DNA of 64,000 bases from Linnemannia hyalina. Taxonomy: Eukaryota; Mortierellomycota; Mortierellomycetes; Mortierellales; Mortierellaceae. The notes under the pieces were generated by a model that saw only the letters and a program-made list of their open reading frames with translations, did not search any database and was not told the origin of the DNA. Below are positions 31,701 through 44,515 of this stretch, piece after piece. The stretch lies in assembly GCA_019671135.1 (NCBI GenBank), contig JAHRHY010000010.1, forward strand, positions 1,550,001-1,614,000, written 5' to 3'. Numbering within the stretch: position 1 is the first letter of the stretch; each line of letters begins with the position of its first letter. The position numbers were made by a program, and so were the translations under genes.

Positions 31701-34700
31701 CCATGGCAGACGATGAAGCAACCAGCACTCCTCAGACGCAAGAGTCCACTACAGAAGCGGAGCAGGACGCAACCGCAACCGCAACCGATGCGACCACTGC
31801 CCAGTCGACCGTTGAAGAAGCGACTCAGGAAGGAGCGATTGACGTTGAGGACGATCAGCCCACCGAGGAGGAAAAGAGAGAGCAGGAGTACAAGCTGGCC
31901 CTGGATCTTCATCTGGAGCACAAGGATCAGCTGTCAAAGGCACGAGAGGAAATCAAACTTCTTCTCGTGAGCCGCTCGCTGGAACTTATCGAGTCCATTA
32001 ACGACATTGTATTCTATGTGCGCGACCTGCTCGTGTTACTCTGCAAGGACAAGGACAGCACTGTGCTGGAGGAGCTTGTCAAGGATCTCGAGAAGGCGAG
32101 CACCAACCTCAAGGATACCTCGAGAGGACGCGCTTTCGGAGCACGTCTGAGATTGCTGGCACTGCTCTTTGGCGATGTCGCAATTCAGTCCAAGATGAGC
32201 GACCATACCACTACCCTAGTCCCTCTTTTGCTTTTGATCCTCGAGGAGCACGTCAAATCGCAGGCGCCTCAGAAGGGGAACCCATGGCTTTCACCCCTCC
32301 TGCTCATGGTGGAGAGCTTTGTGTCTTTGTCAGATGAACCAAAGGTTGTTCCAGACGAGGCCACACCGGACAGCAAGAGCAAGGCGGCCGACAAGGAGAT
32401 GAAGGAGGACATTGTGTCTCCAGTTAACATGGAGAGCCTCCAGCAGCACAGTATCACTCTCCTCAAGCAAGAAGACCTCACCAAGGATATCACCCTCTCA
32501 GTATTCAGGATTCTTGTTCGACTCACTCGACACCACAGTCTGGCGATGTCCTTCTTGAAGGCACAAGGTCTTGATCTGATCTTTTCGACTCTCAAGCCCG
32601 AGCGGATCGGTGTCCAAGGACAACAGAGCTTTATCGTTATGATCCTTCGCCACATCATTGAGGATTCCGTCGTCCTGCAGGAAGTCATGGAGAAGGAGAT
32701 TGTGCGCTGGTTCACTCAGCCGTCGCGAGCAAGGACCGGTGACCTTCAAAGTTATCTTCGCCACAACAACTTTTTGGGACTTCGAGACTTGGATGCCTTT
32801 ATTGCCGGAACGCTGGCCGTCAGTAAGGTGTCCAAATACGATTCATCGCACAGGGCTGTCCAACTGACGCTCACCAAGTCTTCCGTTCCTTCCGAACCTG
32901 AAAACAACAAGGACTCAGGTGATTCAGCCAAAGATGAAGAGATGGGCAAGGACAAAGACCATGAGAAAGAAGCAGAGTCCAATGCCGGAGAAGGTTCGTC
33001 TACAAGTGCGCAACCCCCTGCCGAGCCACAGTCATCTGCCACGTCTTCAGAGCCACACGCAGCCTCCGCTAGCGCCATCGCCGAAGCATCCAAGAAGTAT
33101 TCGAGTGAAATATCAGAGACTGTCATCCACTTTTTAGTCTCTGAGCTCCTCGGTGCGCGAGACACTGTTCCAGCTCCATCCAGTCCATCAAACGTCTCGA
33201 GTGACGGTGTCAAGCACGGCGAGGCTTCGTCAGCCAAGGCGACCTCCTCCTCCGACAAGGACGCGACACCTGCCGCGGCCGCACTGCACGATGCCAACTT
33301 TATTCACCGATGCTTCGTGTTACAATGCCTGAACGAGCTCCTAATCTCGTACCCCTCTTGCAAGGTCGATCTCATGAACTACTCTCGCCGGAAAGGAGGC
33401 AAGGAGTCATCTCACGCAGCGACTAAACCCAGGTCCAACTGGCTCAGCTTCCTTCTCAACGATCTCATCCCCTACCGTGGAACTGTCGTGCAGTCGTCCG
33501 AGACCGAGCTTCGGAAACATTCGATCGAGTCCAACTTTGCGTCTGCCCTCTTGGTGGCCATGTGCTCGAATGGAGACGAGGAAGAAGAGAAGAAGCCCTT
33601 CAGTGAGCTTGTCCAGGTCCGTCGTTTCGTGATTGACGGTCTGATCCGGTCTTTCAAGGATGCGATTGCGTCGACATTGCCCGTCGAATTCAAGTACGGC
33701 AAGTTCCTCTCCCTCTCTGAGCTTAGCTACAAGATCCTCGGCTCTTCCCCTCCCGCCGGAGCGATGGCCAAGCCTAGCGAAGACATGTCCATCAACATTG
33801 TCAAGGTCATGCTTGAGAAGAACTTCATTCTCACTCTAACCAATGTGCTCGCGGACATCGATCTCAACTACCCCCACGCCAAGATCCTTGTGAACGCCGT
33901 CCTGAAGCCATTGGAGCATCTGACAAAGCTCTCTCTCAAGATGAGTAGGGCGACCGATTCAGGTGTTGCCAGAGCGAGGGGTCAGTCGACCCCATTGTCC
34001 GGAACAGGCAGCGGAGCAGGTTCAGGCGACGACGCACCGGATCTGTACCGCAACTCCTCGCTCGGAATGTTTGATGGAGCGACGATGGAGTCCGCCGAGG
34101 ACGACGATTCGGATGATGAAGGCGATGAGGACGACATCTTTGAAGGCGAGGAGTACGATGAGGGTACTGCCAGCGATGCCAGCGACCTAAGCGAAGACGA
34201 ACTCAGTGACGACGATGATGACGAGGATGAATTGGAAGAGATGGTCGATCGCAATCCTTTCCATCACCACAGCCACGAGATGTCGGACGATGAGGAGGAC
34301 CCCGACGATGAGGACATGGAGGGCGACGATGACGACGACGATCTCGACGAGGAGATGGAGGCCGAGCTCCAAGAAGCCCTCGACAACGAAGACGATGACG
34401 AGGAGATGATGGAGTGGGATGCAGACTCACGACCCATCATCCTCCAAGACGACGAGATCGGGGAGGTCATCGACGATGAAGACGACGATCCCCAGGTTGC
34501 TGATCCTGAATACTACGACGAGCAGGACCGCGCCCACCGTCATCATACGCATACTCACAACCCACACCTTCATCACGGAGAAGCAGACGGTATGGAGGAT
34601 GGTGAGGACGATGAGGACGACGAAGACGGGGATGACCTCGACGATCTCGACGAGGACGAAGAAGGAGACGAGGAAGATGACGAAGAAGAGGGTGACATTT

Positions 34701-37700
34701 TGTTGCTAGATGATGTTGAAGGTTTCGACCCTGTCCGAGCTCCTGGACGCGGCGGTCCTTGGGACATGACCAGTACGTTTGTTATCAACGACCAGAGCAT
34801 TCTTTTGAACGGTGCTCAAGTGGCTGATCTTCGTGGTCGCCGTCCACGAGCAAGTGGACGCCGTTTGGAAGACCGGGGCTTTGTGGCTTACGACTCAGCT
34901 GCCGACCAAGGTCGATTCTCGTACATCGAGGACGATGAGTTCCCATTGTTGGGAGCTCCAGCCCGGAACCCTTTCCTTCAAGTTTCAGACGACGTGATCA
35001 CACACCCGTTGCTCGCACAGCCACGCCCAACCAGTGCCAGTACCACCGCAGACGGAAATCGTCGGTCAGCTTCGCGTAGTGGCCTCGGCGTCAATGGCGG
35101 TATTTCTGATTGGCATACATTTGAGGAACTCCTGAGCGGCAACCAATCGCAGATTCTCGGCACTTTGATGAACGGTGGTGCTATCCGAGCCAGTCATGGT
35201 GCCTTCCGCGTCGAAGTCAACAGCGGCCACGGACATGCCATTGTGGCGCCCATTGACCGTGGTGGTTCCCGCAGTGCGGTTCCAGCTGATGCAGCCACTG
35301 TGGCAGCCGGTGGATCGTCATCCGATGCAGCCTCCGCCAACAAGCCGGACATGTTTGGCATTGTTCAGAACTTTGTGCCATTCTCCACCTCGCAGAGATG
35401 GTCTCAAGAGTGCCGTATGATGTATGGAGCAGCTGCCCAGGACAAGGCGACGCGTTTGCTAAACCACATTACCAATGCGCTCATCCCAGCCGCCAAGGAG
35501 GAACACCGCCTCAAGCAGGAACGCGATGCCAAGGAGCAAGAGATCCGCCGGAAAGCTGAGGCCGAGAAGAAGCGGATTGCAGAGGAGAAGAAAAAGGCTG
35601 AGGAGGAGGCCGAAAGGGTCCGGATTGCAGAGGAAGCTGCGGCAGCTGAACGCGAAGCTGCACGTCTGGCTGAGCTGGCTGCAGCCAGAGCTGCGCGTGG
35701 TGAGACCGAGGAGGAACCTGCCGCAGAAGGTGCTATGGAGGTAGAGGAAGTCGCAGGCGCCACCGCCGAGCCAGTGGAGGAACCCGAGCCTGCTGCCCCA
35801 GCTCGCCGCACGGTCATGATTGATGGCGTCATGGTGGATATCACCGACAGCGACATTGACCCCGAGTTCTTGGAGGCACTGCCGGAGGACATGCGCCGCG
35901 AGGTGTATAACGACTACCTGCAATCACGCCGACCCCCTGCCCCTACGACTACACAACAACCCGCCACATCGTCATCGACGGCGTCCCAGAGCATTAACCC
36001 CGACTTTTTGGAGGCTCTTCCACAGAATATGCGTGCCGAGCTGGACGAGATTCTGCGCGGTCAAGGAGCGGTGCCCGACGATCTTGCTTCGGGCTTGCCA
36101 ATGGCGACTGCGTTCACTGACACTCTCTCTCGCCTTGTTCCACAACTGCGACAGATCTATCAGGATGGAGGCAACAATTCTGCAGCGCTGGCAGAGGCTT
36201 CTGCGATCCTAAACCGCATTCCCAGAAACTACCCCGGTCTTCGAGAGGTTCGCGACATGATTGCTTCAACGGGATCTGGATCGTCCGCCAAGAAGGCCAT
36301 TGTCCCACGAGATGCTATCCAGCTGGTTGACAAGTCTTCCTTGGCTACCCTTGTCCGACTCATGTTCTTACCTCAGCCCCCGTCCAAGAACATCCTCAAC
36401 AAGCTACTTGCGAACCTCTGCGAAAACAGCAAGACGCGTACAGAGCTGTTGTCACTCTTGCTCTCTATTCTTCAGGATGGAGGTGCAGACTTGGCGGCAG
36501 TGGACAAGAGCTTTGCGCAGATGTCTCTCCGTGGGAAACCTATCGTTAAGGCGCACCATCACAAAGGAAAGGGCGTAGGAACACTTCCAGCTCCCACGCC
36601 TTCTGCCATGGATAATGTACCCAACTTGGTGGCCCGCCGCTGCTTCGATGCGCTGTATTACATCGTCTCGCTCAACTCCCAGGCCGCACAGTTCTTCCTC
36701 ACGGAGCACGAGAATGTGACGTTGAAGCGATCTCCGTCCAAGAAGGGCAAAGGCAAAGACAAGGACAAGACTATCAGCTCCAAGTATCCAATCGTCCTCT
36801 TGTTGGGTCTACTTGAACGACCAACCTTTGTCGAGAACTCGGCGTTGATGGAGCAGTTGATGATGTTGCTCTCAATTCTGTGCAGACCCCTCGCCACGCT
36901 TGTCAAGGATGACGACGAGAAGGACAACAAGACCGACAACAAGGACAAGGGGGGAGCCGAGGAGCCGCCCGCAGAACCCTCGGCTTCGCCAACATCTGCC
37001 GGACCAGCGGCAAGTTCGAGTACCGCACCTCCGACTACGACTACAGAGGAAGCTTCCACTTCAGCTTTGTCAACTGTTCCTACCGACGCTACGGCTACCA
37101 CAGCAACCGATACCAAGGCGGATGCAAGGGCGAATACCAAAGTTGCCGAGACGGACCCCCCAGCACTCAAACCTCCCGTCATTCCTGACCATTGTATCCA
37201 GTTGGTCATTCGTGTGTTGACGGCAGGAGAGTGCTCAGGCAGGACGTTCCAGTACACTTTGTCAGTCATCCAGAATCTTTCGGCATTGAATGGCGCACGG
37301 GACGTGATTACGGCAGAGTTGATCAGAGCAGCGCGTGAGTTGGGAGCCGGCATCTTGACAGATCTCGACACACTCTCGGAGACGTTGACGAACGCGATGA
37401 CAGGCGTTGATGTGCAGGGAGTGGTTCTCGAGCAGTTCACACCTGCATCGTCCAAGCAGGCCAAGCTGCTTCGTGTTCTCAAGACGATCGACTACATGTA
37501 CTCTCGGAAACAGAGCCTTACCCCCGCCCCAACATCGACTCAAGTCAACATCGAGCTTGCTCCGACTCTTGATCCTGAGGAGGCGGACGCTGTGATGCCA
37601 AGATCGATGCGGGATGTTGGTTCAGGAGCAACAAACCTCAACAAGGACGAGGAGAAGGCAACACAGATCTACGACAATCTTGCGTTCCAGGCCCTTTGGA

Positions 37701-39254
37701 CCAAGGTGGGCGACACTTTGGAGCTGATCCACGAGCGGAGCGATATGGTCCACGTGGCGACGGTGCTGTTGCCTCTGGTTGAGTCATTCATGGTGGTGTG
37801 CAAGTATGTGGGTCTGAGACCGTCGACACTCGAGATGGAGGAAGAGGTTTGCAAGGCGACAACCAACTCGACGGAGGAGCTGTTCCTACAGTTCACGGAG
37901 AGGCACAGCAAGATTCTCAACATTATGGTACGGAATAACCCGGCGTTGATGTCTGGATCGTTCTCGTTGCTGGTGCACAACCCCAAGATGCTGGAGTTCG
38001 ACAACAAGCGCAACTACTTTACTCAGCAGGTGCACAAGCGGACAGCCAGTCAGGGACACTATGGCACGTTGCAGATGAATGTGCGCCGCGAGATGGTCTT
38101 TATTGACTCGTTCACGCAGCTGCAGTCGAGGTCGGGCGAGGAGATAAAGTACAGCAAGCTGAACGTCCACTTTCACGGCGAGGAAGGTGTCGATGCCGGA
38201 GGAGTGACGAGGGAGTGGTTCCAGGTCCTAGCCCGACAGATGTTCAACCCCGACTATGCTATGTTCAAGACATCTGCTGCCGACAAGTTGACGTACCAGC
38301 CCAACCGAGCGTCGTGGGTCAACCCGGACCATCTGCTGTTCTTCAAGTTTATTGGTCGCGTGATTGGCAAGGCTATCTACGACGGTCGTTTGTTGGACGC
38401 GTACTTCACGCGATCGTTCTACAAGCATATCCTGGGTCGACCGGTTGACTATCGGGATGTTGAGGCAGTGGATCCGGAGTACTACAAGTCTCTTGTGTGG
38501 ATGCTGGACAACGATATTACGGACATTGTGGAGGAGACGTTCTCGGTGGAGACGGACGATTTCGGCAACATGAAGACGGTGGATTTGAAGCCGAATGGAC
38601 GCAACATTCCGGTGACAGAGGAGAACAAGCACGAGTATGTCAAGTATATCACGGAGCAGAAGCTGACGCTAGCGATCAAGGACCAGATCCATTCGTTCCT
38701 GCAGGGATTCCACGAGATTATCCCAGCGCATTTGATCAGCATCTTCAACGAACAGGAACTGGAGCTATTGATTTCTGGATTGCCAGACATTGATGTGGAT
38801 GAGTGGAAGAACAACGCGGAGTACCAGAACTATTCGCAGGCGTCGCCGCAGATCCAATACTTTTGGCGAGCTGTACGATCGTTTGACCAGACGGAGCGTG
38901 CCAAGCTGCTGCAGTTTGTGACCGGAACATCCAAGGTGCCCCTAGGCGGATTCTCTCAGCTTCAGGGCATTTCTGGTGTCCAAAAGTTCCAGATCCACAA
39001 GGACTTTTCATCCACCAAGCGCCTCCCCTCCGCGCACACATGGTACGCTTTTTCTTCTTTTTTTTTTTCGTTGCCTGGTTTGTTTTGTTGCCAATTATTT
39101 CGAAAGAGAAATGATAGCTAACATCTTTTATGTTTCTAATTGCTCGCATAGTTTCAATCAACTGGATCTGCCTGAGTACGAGACATATGATGAGTTGAGA
39201 CAGCAGCTATTGACGGCGATTTCGGAGTGCAGTACAGGATTTGCGTTTGCTTAA
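25755..39254 (+). CDS. TOM1: Giant HECT E3 ubiquitin ligase, TOM1/HUWE1 family
   Basis: 14 exons: 25755-25796, 26349-26645, 26768-27565, 27676-27829, 27934-28082, 28186-28387, 28477-28668, 28756-29294, 29424-29691, 29794-29989, 30083-30345, 30437-30556, 30651-39042 and 39152-39254. They give 3,904 residues. Armadillo-like DUF908/DUF913 regions occupy roughly the first 1,100 residues. A UBA domain ([20 protein letters not shown]) is near residue 1290, followed by a UIM-like [15 protein letters not shown] very acidic tract lies at about 2220-2430. Two ubiquitin-binding motifs ([16 protein letters not shown] and [16 protein letters not shown]) lie near 2810 and 2855. The HECT domain starts near 3550, with the catalytic Cys in [14 protein letters not shown] at residue 3871. 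The family ubiquitinates excess ribosomal proteins, histones and other nuclear substrates. The exon 10/11 intron is in frame if retained, so that boundary is least certain. Confidence 0.92.
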
Positions 39255-39709
39255 GGAGACGGATCGAGTGGAGAGCTGTATGAGTAGGAGGGATAGAATA
39301 GAAGAGGCGGCCACATGGGAGGAGCAAGAAGAATGTGTACAGTATCTAATGGAGCTGCGGAGGTTAACGAGCGCCGGATTTGCAGAGCAGCGAGTCTTTG
39401 TCCCATGACAACAGAAATAAAATGAATTCAACTACTATGCTGTGTTTTGTGACTGCAGCACATGCGTCGTAGAGCGTATTCTGTTCGTCATCATTAGAGT
39501 CGCATAGCGACATTGAACCCTGTGTAAATGCACGATATGTAAGTGAGAAGACATGCAAACAACAAAAACACGGTTGTGTCCGTCGCCTGTCTTCGGGACG
39601 ACGAAGTGCGAGGGAGTAAGAGTAGAGAATTGATTCTGGCTTCCCTTTCTTTTTTTGCTTTCCGTCCCCATCCATCAACAACCCTTCTCACACACACATC
39701 CCATCAACC
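39255..39709. other. Intergenic region between TOM1 and ATP14
   Basis: 455 bases: TOM1 3' UTR, with AATAAA near 39415 as a plausible poly(A) signal, then the C/A-rich leader of the ATP synthase gene. No further gene seen. Confidence 0.5.
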
Positions 39710-41253
39710 ATGATCGCCTCCCGCCTCGTCCGCCTCGCTGTAAGCTGCCATACTTGCTCACCCGTCCACTCACTCCTTTCCTTACGCACAGCTACACCTT
39801 CATTCTCTCACGCTATTCACACTTGCATACTTCACCTACTCGATGTACAACAACAACAACCCGCAAGCACACTCAGGAACATAGCAGCAACCGCCCATTT
39901 ATGCCCTAGACGTGACGACAAGGCATAAATGGTGTATATCGACTATATGCCCAAGACATTTCTACTTTCAACAAGCGAGAGCTACTGCCCACTGGAAAGA
40001 TAAACAGCAACAGACCTATTCTCTCATCGACTTGCGTCGTGCCTCATTGCAAGTCCTTGTTGCTGTTACTGGATCGGGATCAAGATCAGGCGTCACTCTT
40101 TCCATCAAAGAGGGTATCATTCACCATGACAACAAACGTCGGGAAGGAGCTAGAGGTACACTCACCTCACGTCTCCCAGGATGCATGCGGCGTACAGGAG
40201 GAAGATCGCCAGAGTTGCAGCCTTCCTTCCTTCCTTCGCTTGAGGCAAAAAGAGAGGATTGAACTTCGCCTACTGTCGCCATCGTTCAACGTCCATCCAG
40301 GCCCTGTATCGTTGAAACTTTCATGCGACTCTTCTCCTTCAGCATATCTTCCGCACCTACCTTCAATACACCTTTACTCTACTCCCTTGGAAAAACCACC
40401 TTTTCCGTTGACACACCATCCTCCAAACTTGAGCCATTGAAATTCAATAGCTTCAAGTCAAACTAAACATCATATCACTCAATTTGCTCATGCTGATAGG
40501 CCCCCATCAGCCGTGTCGCTGCTGCTCGCCCCGCCTTCATGGCCGTCCGCAGCTTTGCCTCCCCCTCTGCCCCTTTGATGCAGGGTAAGTCAGATCCTCA
40601 ATGACACAAGACAGACTAGGATCGATATCATCGAAACCAACGCGAATAGGACGCGTTATTTGTTGACATGGCGCTTAAAATATCTCGATCTAACAATTAC
40701 GTTTGTGTTTACTGCACAATTGTAGATATCCTCAAGGACTTGTACATCAAGGAGCTCAAGGGTTACAAGCCCGCTCCTGAGGTGCGTATCAGCTTTGTTT
40801 ATCATGGACATGACAAGTCGAAGATTACGGATGATGTTGAACCACATAGACGACGAATCGAAGAAGCACAGACGATTGACATGTTTTTACTATTTCCGTA
40901 TCACATTTGTAGGCCAAGGGTGTTGATACCTCTTCCAAAATCAAGGAGTTCAAGACCCCCGCTGCCCCCGCTGTACGTTCTTTTACCAACTCTATAACTT
41001 GACCACAGGATCAATCGAACTGGAACAATGACATCTGCGAGCAACAAAACCAACAAAGCAGGACACACCTTAAAAAATCGACACTAACGACTCCATGACA
41101 TTTTTTTTTTATGTATAGGCCCCCGCTATTGATGCCGCTGCTGATCTCTCTGCCTGGGAGACCGCCAACGTCGAGATTGCTGATGCCATCACCGAGGATG
41201 CCGTTGAGGAGGAGGAAGAGGAGGAGGAGGAGGTTGAGGAGCACCACCACTAA
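39710..41253 (+). CDS. ATP14: Mitochondrial ATP synthase subunit h (Atp14)
   Basis: Five exons (39710-39739, 40500-40584, 40726-40781, 40913-40972, 41119-41253) join to 121 residues. MIASRLVRLA plus an Arg/Ala-rich stretch (ISRVAAARPAFMAVRSFASP) forms a mitochondrial targeting sequence. The mature start DILKDLYIKELKGYKPAPE is the conserved subunit h segment, then KIKEFKTPAAPA, LSAWET and an acidic tail ending EEHHH. Subunit h is part of the peripheral stalk of F1Fo ATP synthase. The first intron is unusually long (760 bases) while the others are 131-146 bases. The 30-base first exon rests on phase and splice consensus (GCT then GTAAGC). Confidence 0.85.
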
Positions 41254-41538
41254 ATGCATCTGCTTACCTTTCCCTATTCTTCTACCTACATGTATACAAT
41301 CTCTCGCGTCTCTTGAAAAAAAGAAGAACGATGTTTATTTTAGACTTTTCTCGTTTCTCTTCTTTTTTTTTTTTTTTGCATCCCCTTCACCGCAAACTAA
41401 CAACTACACCCCCCGCTCCACTCTATCCCATTTTTTATCGATAAATTTCGATGATATAAAAAAAAACGTACAAAGAGCTTTTTGTAACAGTGATCGTGCT
41501 TTTATTACGTGAACGGCGGTATGAATATGTATTAGGTT

Positions 41539-41561
41539 AAAAAAAAAAAAAAAAAAAAAAG
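41539..41561. repeat. Poly(A) tract between convergent genes
   Basis: About 22 consecutive A residues in the 0.3-kb spacer between the 3' ends of ATP14 and the minus-strand membrane-protein gene. Simple repeat. Confidence 0.8.
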
Positions 41562-41579
41562 TGAATACGATCTTAAATA

Positions 41580-43838
41580 TTAGATGGAAGTGCGGCGCAT
41601 GAAGGACCGTTGTAAATAATCCATGTCAGCCTGGTGCTGCTGTTGTTCCTCCTCTCGTCGCTGCTGCTGCTGAAGAGTAAGCTCGATCTGCATCTGGTGG
41701 TGTTGTGCAGTCGAAGTGCGACGGAGTTCTGTGCGGTTCGGGTCACCATTTTTGAATAACGATGATGCAGAGGAGGAGGAGGAGGAGGAGGAGGTGGAAG
41801 AGGCGACGACGGGTTCTGGGAGGAGGGGTTCTTTCTCGGCTGGGGTCGACATTATGTTGTGGTTGTAGCCTGTGGGCCGGATGAGGCTGCCTCTACGGAG
41901 CCAGGTGGTGGGTCCGGATCCGAAGCCATTTTTTATGGTTGGGGATGAGGGCGAGGATTGGGACGTGATATTGTAAGTGCTGAGTGTCAAGTTTGACAAA
42001 TAGGCCGAGTCATAGAACAGGGATCCAAAAATTCCAAACGTCATGTAATGTAAGAAGGCCCATGGGGAAGTATTCCTCCTCCGTGCATACACCTTGTACG
42101 AGATCAGACCAATTAGCATGACGAAGCCTGAGAGGAGGAGGAAGGAACTTGCGAGGGTTCGTTGAAGAACGGTACCGGTGAAGAGGACTGATTCTGAACC
42201 GAGGAAGCTGTCGGGCTGGCGGTGGATGTATTGGGACATGTAATCGTCACCGTCGTCGTCGCTGTCGATGAGGTGCCATTCGTCGGATGTGGCTGTGTCG
42301 GAATATTCGTTGGAGGAGGAGTGGGAGGTGTATTCGTTGTCGTTGATGAATATGGGACCTGGTTTCTGCTTGGTGACGGTGGAGCCGGACTCTTCGTCGG
42401 TTGTGGATGCTGTGGTGGTGTCGTGATGGTTGTTGTTGTTGTTGGCAATAGCAGGCAGATCGATGGCTCCTTCGTCGTCGATCATTGCGTCTTGATGGTT
42501 CTCGAACACCGGTGCTAGCCTTTCAGCCTCCAGAGTAGGTTCCCATTCACGCGACGCGGCGAAAGAGTGTGAGACAAGAGTATGGCCGGTGAGGGATGGG
42601 ATCTCGAGAGCAATCGCAGCAGTGGCGGCTTCTTCGATCTTGTACGCTATATCCTCCAAGGTCTGCTTCAGGATTCCGGTCGTGTCGCGTCCTTCAAGGT
42701 GGTGGCTGTTACCGGCTACAGCTGCAGTTGCGGCGGCGACGACGGCAGCGTGGGCGGCGGCGTTGATTGTCTTCTTGATTGCCTTGATATCCTCCGAATC
42801 CTCTCCCTTCATCTCAACTTCAGTACCAGTGGCAGATTCGACGGCAGTTCGACGAGAAGGCTGTTGTTCTTCTTGCGAGAAGACGGTGTCGAACAGGGCC
42901 TTGACTGTCGAAGTTCCATCTTCCATCGCCTCTGTCACGACGGCCCGACTGGCTAAAGAGAGTTTTTTGGTGTTATTGTTCTTTTTGTTAGGGTGGTGGG
43001 GTTCCTTGGCCGGGGTTATGCCTTCCGTCTCTGCCTCGGTCTTCGTGGTTGGGGAGGTGCCTTCCATCTCTGCCCTTTCCTTCATCTTCCTTTCTCCGTC
43101 CTTCGCCTCCTCCTCCTCTGCAGATGGTGTGATGGGCGAAGCGGCAGTGGGTTTCTTGGTGTCGGTCTGGCGCAAGATATCAATCGGTGTCACCGCTCCC
43201 GCTTTCTTCTTCTTCTTCTTCTTCTCTCCTCCTGCAGCAACGGGGACGGAAGGAAATGTGGGTTTGCTCTTCCCCTTGCCGTTACCACTGCCTTTGTTGG
43301 TAGTCATGGGATGGTGCTGGTTCAAGAAGACGGGCATCTGACTATCAGAATTGACGATGGCCTCGTAGGCCGAGTAGGTGTTCACCCTCGTTGTCGACTT
43401 ACCCACCTTCTTCTTTTGAGCTCTTCCCGTCTTGCCTCCCAATGTTCCCGCCCTTGCGGATGCCGTTGCTGGTTTCTTAATGTCGACGGCGCGTTTATGA
43501 AACCGCTTGACATTGGGACCGCTATTACTCTTCGGAGCAGGACCGGGAGATCCGGAGATAGCGTGGAGGCCTTGGAGGGGGGTTGTGAGAGATGTCCATG
43601 AGGACGAGAGACGGTTCAATAGCCCGCCGTTGTGGTGTGCTTTTTGATGGTGGTGGTTCTTGATTAAGACTTGAGCGGCCGAGTTCGATGGTTGGTTGTT
43701 GTGGGAGATTGGGTTTGCGGTGGCGGTTGATGGTGTGAAGGAGAGTGATAAGGCGACGCAGGCGACGAGGGTTAGGGAGAGGATGCATCGACGCATGTTG
43801 GAGTTGCTGGTGTGGTAGTTCGGAGAATCGGTTGTCAT
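41580..43838 (-). CDS. Unknown single-pass membrane protein, low-complexity
   Basis: A 752-residue single-exon frame. A second in-frame Met (43796) is followed by RRCILSLTLVACVALSLSF, a signal peptide, so translation probably starts there. The long N-terminal part (to about residue 560) is low-complexity: Lys clusters, Glu-rich and Ala-rich helices (INAAAHAAVVAAATAAVAG) and an acidic DSDDDGDDY segment. One clear transmembrane helix (SSFLLLSGFVMLIGLISYKV) is followed by KVYARRR. A second hydrophobic patch is YMTFGIFGSLFY, and the tail is Ser- and Gln-rich. The layout fits a type I surface or endomembrane protein with a large luminal domain. I recognise no family. Its 3' end faces ATP14. Confidence 0.65.
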   Translation of the reverse strand: MTTDSPNYHTSNSNMRRCILSLTLVACVALSLSFTPSTATANPISHNNQPSNSAAQVLIKNHHHQKAHHNGGLLNRLSSSWTSLTTPLQGLHAISGSPGPAPKSNSGPNVKRFHKRAVDIKKPATASARAGTLGGKTGRAQKKKVGKSTTRVNTYSAYEAIVNSDSQMPVFLNQHHPMTTNKGSGNGKGKSKPTFPSVPVAAGGEKKKKKKKAGAVTPIDILRQTDTKKPTAASPITPSAEEEEAKDGERKMKERAEMEGTSPTTKTEAETEGITPAKEPHHPNKKNNNTKKLSLASRAVVTEAMEDGTSTVKALFDTVFSQEEQQPSRRTAVESATGTEVEMKGEDSEDIKAIKKTINAAAHAAVVAAATAAVAGNSHHLEGRDTTGILKQTLEDIAYKIEEAATAAIALEIPSLTGHTLVSHSFAASREWEPTLEAERLAPVFENHQDAMIDDEGAIDLPAIANNNNNHHDTTTASTTDEESGSTVTKQKPGPIFINDNEYTSHSSSNEYSDTATSDEWHLIDSDDDGDDYMSQYIHRQPDSFLGSESVLFTGTVLQRTLASSFLLLSGFVMLIGLISYKVYARRRNTSPWAFLHYMTFGIFGSLFYDSAYLSNLTLSTYNITSQSSPSSPTIKNGFGSGPTTWLRRGSLIRPTGYNHNIMSTPAEKEPLLPEPVVASSTSSSSSSSSASSLFKNGDPNRTELRRTSTAQHHQMQIELTLQQQQRREEEQQQHQADMDYLQRSFMRRTSI

Positions 43839-44515
43839 ATGTGAAGGAAATAAATGAGGGTAAGGGATGGGAGTAAGGATGAGGGGAGGGTTGGTATTAG
43901 AAAATGATAGAGGTGATCAAGAAGGGCAAAGTGTCAATCACCAAAGAATAAAAATAAAATAAAACAAAAATAGGCAAGCGAGGAGAGACGAGTAATGATG
44001 CAATCCATAGCTAGGGCATGATGTTTCTGGGACTTTTTTTATTTTTTTTTTATTTTTTATTGTTGTTGTTGTTGTTGTTGTTGTGGTGGTGGTGGTGGTA
44101 TCCTTCACACATCCATCCACATAGCATTGAGCAGCGAGGACAATGACCGGTGTCCGTTCGGGAATCTGAAAAAAAGGGCACCATCTCGGTCTCACATTTC
44201 CACTGCGACAGAGCCAAAAATATTTTTTCTACGGATTCACATCTCACGCGTCTCTAGCATAGAACAAATTTTTAGATATGCTGGTTTCTTATGCATCCTG
44301 CAACACTCACACGAGCAATCGTGGGGAAACTGCGGCTCGATAGGCCCCAGTTACAGATCCCATCTCCCTTTCTCCTTTTTATCTCGATAGATGCAATCCT
44401 TATCGCAAGTTGTTATTAATTTGTATCGTTTATTACTCATAACAAGGTGACTTTGTACAAAAAACAAGGAGTATACAAGAAAAGATGGATATCGATAAGT
44501 ACAAAAATGTATCAT
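43839..44515. other. Intergenic region with TTG/TGG microsatellite
   Basis: About 0.7 kb between the membrane-protein start and the ISN1 stop. It contains T-rich tracts and a (TTG)n(TGG)n microsatellite at about 44058-44100. No gene seen. Confidence 0.55.

Noticed and set aside
34082..34800. Long reverse-strand frames in the HECT gene's acidic region
   Set aside because: Ser/His-rich antisense shadows of GA-rich codons encoding the Asp/Glu tract.
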